A stretch of DNA of 64,000 bases. It comes from Planctomycetota bacterium. GTDB taxonomy: Bacteria; Planctomycetota; UBA8742; UBA2392. The stretch lies in assembly GCA_015075515.1 (NCBI GenBank), contig JABTUE010000004.1, positions 496,001-560,000 of the forward strand, in the 5' to 3' direction. Under the pieces are notes generated by a model. The model searched no databases, was not told where the DNA came from, and saw only the letters and a list, made by a program, of their open reading frames with translations. Shown piece after piece: positions 58,347-64,000 of the stretch. How positions within the stretch are numbered: the stretch's first letter is position 1; every line of letters begins with the position of its first letter. A program made the translations under genes and the position numbers.

Positions 58347-59104
58347 CCGGAATTCGTCTGCGCCGGGCCAGCCGCGACCATCAATACCGTTGCGCCCGCC
58401 ACGCCCGCCGGCAGCATGAACAGGTTCAACCCTGGCACCAGCAGGCACAGACTCGCGGCAGCGCCAATTCCCAGTGTTGCCATCGTGTGGCGGCGGCACC
58501 AGCCCAGACGCCGACCCAAGGGCCAGTTACGCAGGCCCAGTGGGTTGTCCATCAGGTCTACGCCCTGCAAAAGCGCGTTCACCGGAACAGCAATCACCAG
58601 CCCGGCCACAGTAATCAGACCCACCACCGCCAGCGGCAACTGCACCGCCAGCGAAATCACCAGCCACTTGAGAGACACCACCACGGCACGCAACTGCCGG
58701 CGCGCAAACGATGGTGCTTGCGCCGCGTCCGCAATCGGCCCGCCCGCGTAACGAATGTGCACCTGTTCGCAGATCGGGTCCATAAACAACGGCCCGAACA
58801 GACCCATCACCGGCGTAAACAGAAAATAGGCCAGCAATAGCGTCACAATCAACGCCGCCAGACCGCCCAGCCAGGCCAGCCAGCGCCAGTCCTGCAGCAT
58901 CCCGTCCAGCCAAGCCCACACACCCAAAAAGGCGCCCGCCGCCAGACCGCCCAGCACCAGCGCCGAAGCCAGTACCGGCGCCAGCGCCCACCGAAAAAGC
59001 CCGCCGCCGGGCAGCACCAGCCTCAGCCCGACCAGAAACGCCGCAAACCCCGCGACAAAGCCGCGCAGTCCGGACGGCAGCGGCGTGGCAACAGGCAGTT
59101 TCAT
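58334..59104 (-). CDS. EI24-family (CysZ-like) membrane protein
   Basis: 256 residues. Long hydrophobic segments: VLASALVLGGLAAGAFLGVWAWL, AALIVTLLLAYFLFTPVMGLFGPLFMDPICEQV, LKWLVISLAVQLPLAVVGLITVAGLVIAVPVNALL and ATLGIGAAASLCLLVPGLNLFMLPAGVAGATVL. The layout with FGPLFMDPICEQ and a C-terminal LVPGLNLFMLP loop fits EI24/CysZ membrane proteins, which in some bacteria take up sulphate. No substrate can be assigned here. The ATG overlaps the cyclase stop by 4 bp, so the two are probably made together. Confidence 0.8.
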   Translation of the reverse strand: MKLPVATPLPSGLRGFVAGFAAFLVGLRLVLPGGGLFRWALAPVLASALVLGGLAAGAFLGVWAWLDGMLQDWRWLAWLGGLAALIVTLLLAYFLFTPVMGLFGPLFMDPICEQVHIRYAGGPIADAAQAPSFARRQLRAVVVSLKWLVISLAVQLPLAVVGLITVAGLVIAVPVNALLQGVDLMDNPLGLRNWPLGRRLGWCRRHTMATLGIGAAASLCLLVPGLNLFMLPAGVAGATVLMVAAGPAQTNSGEQS

Positions 59105-60051
59105 GGCGAGGCAGGCTCTTCACCCTTTTGCAGCCGCACGGTGTGGGCGTGCACCAGATCCCATTCCGGCGGGGGCGGGTGCTTGCGGTACAGCGCGCAA
59201 CGGCGCAGGTACAGACGTGAAGGCCCATCGTCGCCGATCACTTTGTCTACGTCGGCGAAACGCTTCTCGGCGCGATCCCAGTCGCGGCTGCGAAAGGCTC
59301 GCAGCCCGCGCTCAAACAGATCCATGGCCATGCGTAACTGCTGGGGCGTTTCCTGGGGTGTACCCACCAGTTCGAAGATCGTCGTGGTGCGTTCGCTGCC
59401 CTGAACTTTGATTACATCCAGTTCTCGCGTCACCAGCCGCCCGCCCAGCGCCGCGTGCGTGTCACGACAGATGATGATCGGTGCCCGGTACAGCCGCGAA
59501 GCCTGCTGTAACTGAACCGTAAGTCCAACGGCCTCGCCCACGGCGGTAAACATGGCGCGTTCCTCGTTGCCAATATTGCCGACAATTGCCGGGCCGGTGG
59601 TCACGCCGATGCTTTGGTGTACCTTGCCGAAACCCTTGACGTGCCACTGCGCCGACAGCTTGGCTGTTTCACGCAGGCACGCCAGTACCGCCGTGCAGGC
59701 GTTGAAGGCGTAGTTTGCATCCGCCACTGGCGCGCCGAAAATCGCAAAGATCGCGTCACCAAAGAACTTGTCCACAAAGCCGTTGCTGGCGCGAATCACG
59801 CCCGTCATGCGTGAAAAGTAGTCGCACAGCAGTTCCACCACCGCTTCGGGCGAGGCATAGCCCGTGATCTCGGTGAAACCCCAGATATCCAGGTACACCA
59901 GCGAAACATCTTTGCGCGCGGCACCCAGCTTCAGCACCGACGGATCCTTTTCGGCCTGCTCAATCAGCAGCCGACCCGCGTAACGCTCCAGCGCGCCGCG
60001 CAACACCCGTGACCGGAAGAATGGCATGGCCGAAGAGTAGTTCTTGCGCAC
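59101..60051 (-). CDS. class III nucleotidyl cyclase-like protein with altered catalytic residues
   Basis: 316 residues from a GTG; an ATG eight codons in is also possible. Class III cyclase domain: first metal Asp55 (YLDIWGF), Lys95 and second metal Asp99 in VDKFFGDAIFAIFG, and GPAIVGNIGNEERAMFTAVGEAVGL. In active cyclases the stretch after GEAV reads N-L-A-x-R-L; here it is G-L-T-V-Q-L, so the transition-state Asn and Arg are Gly176 and Gln180. A C-terminal helix pair (LFERGLRAFRSRDWDRAEKRFADVD) looks like a TPR unit. No signal or membrane helix. Either an unusual cyclase or a pseudoenzyme. Coupled to the EI24 gene. Confidence 0.82.
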   Translation of the reverse strand: MRKNYSSAMPFFRSRVLRGALERYAGRLLIEQAEKDPSVLKLGAARKDVSLVYLDIWGFTEITGYASPEAVVELLCDYFSRMTGVIRASNGFVDKFFGDAIFAIFGAPVADANYAFNACTAVLACLRETAKLSAQWHVKGFGKVHQSIGVTTGPAIVGNIGNEERAMFTAVGEAVGLTVQLQQASRLYRAPIIICRDTHAALGGRLVTRELDVIKVQGSERTTTIFELVGTPQETPQQLRMAMDLFERGLRAFRSRDWDRAEKRFADVDKVIGDDGPSRLYLRRCALYRKHPPPPEWDLVHAHTVRLQKGEEPASP

Positions 60052-60275
60052 ACGGCCTTACAGACCCGACGGCGGTACTACAGACGGATTAAGACGAACG
60101 CTCATGATTGCCCGCAAAGCCTCACATGTCCGGAGGCACGGGCCGCACTCCGTCTACGCGCGCAGTCAAACCATAAACAATGAGTTTTTTCGGACCCAAT
60201 TTGACGCCAGCGCCATGACGTGATATGACCTATTCATGACATAACCGTGATGGCATATTGCAGTGAATATGACAA

Positions 60276-60336
60276 TTGGGGCAGGTTGAGGCCGCAGGGA
60301 CGTGGGGACGGCCTGAGGCGGTCCAACCTGCCCCAA
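60276..60336. other. long stem-loop upstream of the pseudopilin relic
   Basis: Perfect 13-bp inverted repeat TTGGGGCAGGTTG (60276-60288) and CAACCTGCCCCAA (60324-60336), with an inner AGGCC/GGCCT stem (60289-60293 / 60310-60314). It ends 13 bp before the ATG at 60350 and could be an RNA leader structure, an operator or a small mobile palindrome. No U tract follows. Confidence 0.6.
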
Positions 60337-60349
60337 CCGAAGGGCAGTC

Positions 60350-60709
60350 ATGCCGATTCGTTGGGACGAGGTGGCGGCTTGTACGGTCTTGCTGGGTGTT
60401 TTGAGCCTGGCGGCAATTCCACTGGTTGTCTCGTGAACACGGGACGCCCGCCGGTCGGAGGGCGAACAGTTGCTAAGCAGCATGGCCGCTGAAGCCGCCA
60501 TCTACTATGCCAAGCGCAACCACTACGCACTGAGTCTCACCGCAATGGGCGTGAGTCCCAAGAGCCTGCGAGGGAAGTACTTCGAGGTGCTGGACGTCGT
60601 GAGCGAGGGGCCGGGAGGCCCGGCATTGCTTGTGGTTGCCCTCGAAGGCAACCACATGGACGGGCGCGCGCGTATGGACTTGACCACAGGGGTCGTTACC
60701 TGGGACTGA
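60350..60709 (+). pseudogene. type IV pilin/pseudopilin-like gene with an in-frame TGA
   Basis: One frame reads 28 codons, a TGA at 60434-60436, then 90 more codons. The first part aligns with a pilin N-terminal helix: RWDEVAACTVLLGVLSLAAIPLVVS matches the spacing of Glu5, Gly14, Leu16 and Pro22 in type IV pilins. The second part continues it (TRDARRSEGEQLLSSM, AAEAAIYYAKRNHYAL), then a short globular region ending in GRARMDLTTGVVTWD. The residue before the presumed cleavage site is Pro instead of Gly, another sign of decay. TGA is an ordinary stop elsewhere in the window, so recoding is unlikely. The second half alone could start at the ATG at 60470. Confidence 0.5.
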
Positions 60710-62306
60710 CACGCCGGCCTTGACCCGCGCCCCGACGCGGTCCGCCATGTCCGCCGCCGCCGGGTGTGCGGATTTCGATCGCGTCGCCGGGTGCAAGCTC
60801 ACCCTGGCACTTCGCCGGCAGGCGCAACGCCGTTTTGTCCGCACGTACCAACCTGTTTTCACCGGCAGCACCGGGCCCGCCGCCCTGCACTCCGGCAGGC
60901 CGGATTCGACGGCGTTCGGTCAGCAGTCCAAAGCTGGCCGGTGCAAGCACGCGCACGCGTCGTACCACACCCTGGCCGCCCTGGCGTTGCCCGCTGCCGC
61001 CGCTGCCTTCGCGCAGCGCGTAAGCCTCGATACGCAACGGACAGGCGTGTTCCAGCGCCTCAACTGGTGTGTTCAGCGTGTTGGTCATGTGGCTGTGCGT
61101 GGCGTCAGCGCCATCAGCACTGGCGTCAGCGCCACAGCCGCCGGCGATGGTTTCATAGTACGCAAAAGGCTCGACATCGGACCCCACGCTGCCGATGGTC
61201 AGGTTGTTCATTGTGCCCTGAGACTGCCCCACGGCTTGCCCCGGCGCCGCGCGCGACAAGGCCGCCAGACACACGTCCACGATGCGCTGGCTGGTTTCGA
61301 CGTTGCCACCCGCCACGGGTGCTGGGCGCCGGGCGTTGACAACGCTGCCTTCCGGCGCAATCACATCAATGCACGCAAAGCAACCGTGGTTGATCGGCGG
61401 CCGTTCTTCGCAAAAGCACAACGCCGCGTAATACACCGCGCTTTCCGTAACAGCCCGCACGGCATTGACACCGCCACGGACCTGCGACGCACTGGCCGAA
61501 AAGTCAAAACGCAGACGCGCAGGCGAGACCGAAAGCTTCACGGCAATCGTGATGTCGCGCGCGCCGGCGCCGTCGTCTTCCAGCCGCTCGCGCGCGGCGT
61601 AAGCACCGGGCCGCAGCCTCGCCAGGTTGCGACGCATCAGCACACGACTGTGGTTCAGCAGGCCTTCCGCCGCGGCATCCAGCCCGCCGCGACCCAGTGT
61701 CGCCGCGATTTCTCGCAGCCGACGGGTGCCTCGATCGCAGGCCGCAATCTGCGCGTTCAGGTCGCCGGCACGCTCTACCGGCGTGCGCGTGTTGGCCAGA
61801 ATCAGGTCAAAGGTCTGCGTGCGCGCACCGCGTGCTGTGCGCAACAACAGGGGCGGCAGAACCAGCCCTTCAGCCAGCAGGTCCGTCTGGGGCGACATGC
61901 TGCCCGGCGCTGCCCCGCCCACGTCGGCATGATGGGCACGGTTGGCCGTGTAACCCAGCAGCGTGCGGCCGGCATACACCGGCGCCACCACGGTAATGTC
62001 GGGCAGGTGCGTACCGCCCGAGTAAGGGTCATTCACCACCGCGACCTCGCCGGGGGCGAGCCGCATTGCAGCCAGCACCGCCGCCACGCTGGCAGGCATG
62101 GAACCCAGATGCACCGGCAGATGCGCGGCCTGGGCCAGCAGGCGCCCCCTGGCGTCAAACAGCGCGCAAGAGTAGTCCTGGCGCTCCTTGATGTTGGGGC
62201 TGTAGGCGCTGCGGCGCAGAGCCTGGCCCATTTCTTCGGCTGCACCCACCAGCGCGTGGTGCAGCACCGCAAGTTCCAGCCGTCTGGCCAATATCCCGCG
62301 CGCCAA
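60696..62306 (-). CDS. hydantoinase B / oxoprolinase-family protein (HyuB)
   Basis: 536 residues from a TTG with AGGA 7 nt upstream, placed just after the stop of the upstream gene; an ATG 15 codons earlier would overlap that gene by 43 bp and has too short a spacer. HyuB hallmarks: AVLHHALVGAAEEMGQALRRSAYSPNIKERQDYSCALFDARG, VNDPYSGGTHLPDITVVAP, FDFSASASQVRGGVNAV, MNNLTIGS and the Gly-rich GGAGPGAAGENR-type region near the end. HyuB normally works with an ATP-binding HyuA subunit in ring opening of hydantoins or 5-oxoproline; no hyuA is present next to it. 14 bp overlap tail-to-tail with the pseudopilin relic. Confidence 0.88.
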   Translation of the reverse strand: MARGILARRLELAVLHHALVGAAEEMGQALRRSAYSPNIKERQDYSCALFDARGRLLAQAAHLPVHLGSMPASVAAVLAAMRLAPGEVAVVNDPYSGGTHLPDITVVAPVYAGRTLLGYTANRAHHADVGGAAPGSMSPQTDLLAEGLVLPPLLLRTARGARTQTFDLILANTRTPVERAGDLNAQIAACDRGTRRLREIAATLGRGGLDAAAEGLLNHSRVLMRRNLARLRPGAYAARERLEDDGAGARDITIAVKLSVSPARLRFDFSASASQVRGGVNAVRAVTESAVYYAALCFCEERPPINHGCFACIDVIAPEGSVVNARRPAPVAGGNVETSQRIVDVCLAALSRAAPGQAVGQSQGTMNNLTIGSVGSDVEPFAYYETIAGGCGADASADGADATHSHMTNTLNTPVEALEHACPLRIEAYALREGSGGSGQRQGGQGVVRRVRVLAPASFGLLTERRRIRPAGVQGGGPGAAGENRLVRADKTALRLPAKCQGELAPGDAIEIRTPGGGGHGGPRRGAGQGRRVSPR

Positions 62307-62308
62307 GG

Positions 62309-63463
62309 CTATTTCCTCAACTTCTTCATCTCGGCCAGAATCGCGTCGCATTCCTCCACTGTGTTGTAGAAGTGTGGGCTGACACGAATGCCGCCCCGCG
62401 GCCGGTAATCAATCACAAAGCCGCGTTCGATCAGCTTCTGTTCGGCCAGATCCGCCCCGGGCCAGTCAATGCATACCGTGCCGCCGCGCCGGTTCGGATC
62501 CAGCGGCGTGTTGACCTTGAACCCGGCCTCAAGCGCGCGCTCAATCAGGTGCTGGGTCAGCCGTTGCGACTTGGCGCGGATGTTTTCGACGCCGACCTGC
62601 CGGATAATTTCGTACCCCGGTCTTGCGCTGTACAGCGCCACCACCGGCGGCGTGCCGGTGCTGGCGCGCCACACGCCGGCATGGGGCGTGAACTCCATCT
62701 CGAACTTGAAGGGCCGGGCGTGGCTGATCCAGCCGGTCAGGGCCGGGTTGTAGTCCCCAATCAGGTCAGGCCGGATATACAGGTAACACACGTTGGGGCC
62801 GCCACAGACCCACTTGACGCTGCCCCCAACCACGTAGTCCACTTTCATCCGCGTGACGTCAAAGGGAACCGTGCCGATGCTCTGGTACACGTCCAGCAGC
62901 ACTTTGGCGCCGACCTTGTGTGCCTTGTCTATGATCGGCTGAACATCCTGCAGAAAGCTGCTGCGAAAATAGACGTGGCTGATCGGCACCAGCGCGGTGC
63001 GGTCATCAATGGCATCCACAAGTTTCTGCACGTCCACACCGATGCCGTCGTCGCTTTTGACCATCACAACTTCGGCGCCATAGCGCGACCATTCCTGCAC
63101 CACGTAATGCGGGCTGGTGAACTGCATGTCGTCATAAACAATGCGGTTGCGCCGGCCTCGAAAGTCAAGGCTGGACAGAACCTGAGCTGTCAGCGTGGCC
63201 ACATTCAGGTGCAGCATCACGCTGCCTTTGGGTGCGCCCATCACGCTGCCGATCAGGTCGGCTGTCTGTTCACAGTCATGCAGCCAGCCCGAGCCGTCGG
63301 GGTAATGCCAGGCCACAACGCCATCGTGGTCCCACATGTCGGCAAAGTGCTTGAGTCCGTCGCGTACCTTGCGCGGCATGGCGCCAAGCGAGTTGTTGAT
63401 CAGGTAGGTCTTGCGGGCAAGGATGGGAAACTCCTCGCGCCACTTGAGCAACGGGTCGAGCAT
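62309..63463 (-). CDS. kynureninase-like class V aminotransferase-fold enzyme
   Basis: 384 residues from the ATG at MLDPLLKW, chosen because GGAGG lies 5 nt upstream; an ATG four codons earlier has none. PLP-dependent fold-type I. YLINNSLGAMPRKV, VPISHVYFRSSFLQDVQPIIDKAHKVGAKVLLDVYQSIGTVPFDV (with the PLP Asp in LLDVYQS) and the PLP lysine in GGSVKWVCGGPNVCYLYI match kynureninase best (SHV-x-[YF]-R-S and the G-x-K-W/Y-x-x-GGP ending). It would cleave kynurenine to anthranilate and alanine. A different class V substrate cannot be excluded. 2 bp from the HyuB start. Confidence 0.75.
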   Translation of the reverse strand: MLDPLLKWREEFPILARKTYLINNSLGAMPRKVRDGLKHFADMWDHDGVVAWHYPDGSGWLHDCEQTADLIGSVMGAPKGSVMLHLNVATLTAQVLSSLDFRGRRNRIVYDDMQFTSPHYVVQEWSRYGAEVVMVKSDDGIGVDVQKLVDAIDDRTALVPISHVYFRSSFLQDVQPIIDKAHKVGAKVLLDVYQSIGTVPFDVTRMKVDYVVGGSVKWVCGGPNVCYLYIRPDLIGDYNPALTGWISHARPFKFEMEFTPHAGVWRASTGTPPVVALYSARPGYEIIRQVGVENIRAKSQRLTQHLIERALEAGFKVNTPLDPNRRGGTVCIDWPGADLAEQKLIERGFVIDYRPRGGIRVSPHFYNTVEECDAILAEMKKLRK

Positions 63464-63534
63464 CGCGGCCTCCATGCAGCGTTTTAGCGAGACGCGCGCG
63501 CCGATAAACCACGAAATGGCAATGCTTACCGCAG

Positions 63535-64000
63535 TTACCGAAACGCGGGCATGCGCGCGCTGAGCACCTTGCGCAGTTCACGCGACAACTGGTCAGGCAC
63601 ATGGCCGTTGACCAGCCGGCCGCTTCCGGCTGCGCCCAGAACACCGCCAATCACCTCCAGCGTGCGTGCCTGTTCGCTGGTGTGGCTGACCTTGCCCGTT
63701 TTGCGCTGGGCCTCGCGCACCAGGGCGAACGCTTCCTCAATGTGCCCCCCGTGAGCCAGCAGGCGAACCTTCAATGGCACCCAGTACTGCATGCGATAGC
63801 TGCGCAGTGCCACCGGCCTCAGCACAGTGTCGGCGGCCTCCAGGTCGCGCTGGGCCGATGCCACGTCACCCGTAAGCAGCAGCAATTCACCCCGCAGGCA
63901 CATAAAGGCCGCCGCCGCCGGCAGGGTTCCGACATCGGCCAGCACGGAGATTGCCTCGCTGTAGGCGCCCAGCGCCTCTTCAACCAGGCCCAGCTTCTGG
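63535..64000 (-). CDS. TPR-repeat protein, truncated by the window edge
   Basis: Open on the minus strand from 63535 to the edge; the N-terminus lies beyond 64000. The visible 155 residues contain helix-turn-helix TPR-like units (LVEEALGAYSEAISVLADVG, FMCLRGELLLLTGDVASAQRDLEAADTV, LKVRLLAHGGHIEEAFALVREAQRKTG, QARTLEVIGGVLGAAGSG). It may be part of a larger TPR-containing regulator or scaffold. An internal GTG could start a short form, but the frame continues naturally upstream. 71 bp separate it from the kynureninase-like start. Confidence 0.65.
   Translation of the reverse strand, partial: QKLGLVEEALGAYSEAISVLADVGTLPAAAAFMCLRGELLLLTGDVASAQRDLEAADTVLRPVALRSYRMQYWVPLKVRLLAHGGHIEEAFALVREAQRKTGKVSHTSEQARTLEVIGGVLGAAGSGRLVNGHVPDQLSRELRKVLSARMPAFR

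Noticed and set aside
60434..60436. TGA recoding (alternative genetic code) as explanation of the split pseudopilin
   Set aside because: TGA ends many genes here in tight ATGA overlaps (vapB/vapC, mlaE/mlaF, the kinase gene/purD), so TGA is a normal stop.
60166..60501. Minus-strand 111-codon frame over the stem-loop and pseudopilin
   Set aside because: No ribosome site or recognisable family; it crosses the perfect inverted repeat and is antisense to the pilin-like frame.

Overview
The window is GC-rich bacterial chromosome carrying mostly housekeeping and envelope genes. It has no tRNA, rRNA, transposase or CRISPR array that I can see. The cell was Gram-negative: there is an MlaE/F/D lipid-transport set, an OmpA-type lipoprotein, a DegP-like protease, several lipobox proteins, and long secreted proteins ending in a GC / hydrophobic / arginine tail. 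The ELWxxDGT-repeat protein, the tricorn-type S41 protease and the many secreted TPR proteins suggest a Planctomycetota-like or other deep-branching Gram-negative lineage. That placement is inference only. Genes are packed, with many 1-8 bp stop/start overlaps, and TGA is clearly used as a stop.

Layout. 0-7.4 kb: a nucleotidyltransferase-like gene, rimO, a 1.5 kb stretch without an intact gene (a palindromic element plus a possibly decayed ORF), an OmpA lipoprotein, an SDR, a parvulin-like protein and a cupin. 7.5-17.3 kb, all on the minus strand: a set that looks like an aerobic aryl-CoA degradation cluster (thioesterase, benzoate-CoA ligase family, creatininase family, SDR, RidA, MarR, enoyl-CoA hydratase, acyl-CoA dehydrogenase, thioredoxin-like ferredoxin, old yellow enzyme), with a VapBC pair sitting inside it. 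17.4-24.6 kb, minus strand: three paralogous exported TPR proteins, a DegP-like protease with PDZ, and an exported protein with three 90-residue repeats and a C-terminal PDZ. A relic of a DpnI/Dam-replacing-type winged-helix domain lies between two of them. 24.7-35.4 kb, plus strand: dus, an aromatic-rich lipoprotein abutting mlaE-mlaF-mlaD, then hemX-hemA, a soluble histidine kinase, purD and bioB. 35.4-51.2 kb: very large secreted repeat proteins (1606 and 2042 residues), a tricorn-like protease and an Fn3/Ig-like surface protein. 51.3-64 kb: a TPR lipoprotein, a coiled-coil protein, PlsC, an aminotransferase, a UbiA-family protein, an M23 peptidase, an EI24-family membrane protein, an atypical class III cyclase, a broken pseudopilin with a structured leader, a lone HyuB, a kynureninase-like enzyme and a truncated TPR gene at the edge.

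How they work together. The 7.5-17.3 kb genes can supply activation (ligase), beta-oxidation-like steps (ACAD, ECH, SDR), thioester release, imine clean-up (RidA) and MarR control of an aromatic acid. The set most resembles 2-aminobenzoate (anthranilate) or salicylate CoA pathways, although the flavin monooxygenase half of the key enzyme is not in the window. A kynureninase-like gene 45 kb away would produce anthranilate if it is a true kynureninase. The 24.7-35.4 kb block couples outer-membrane lipid transport to tetrapyrrole, purine and biotin synthesis in one long co-directional run. Most of the less familiar content consists of envelope and surface proteins.
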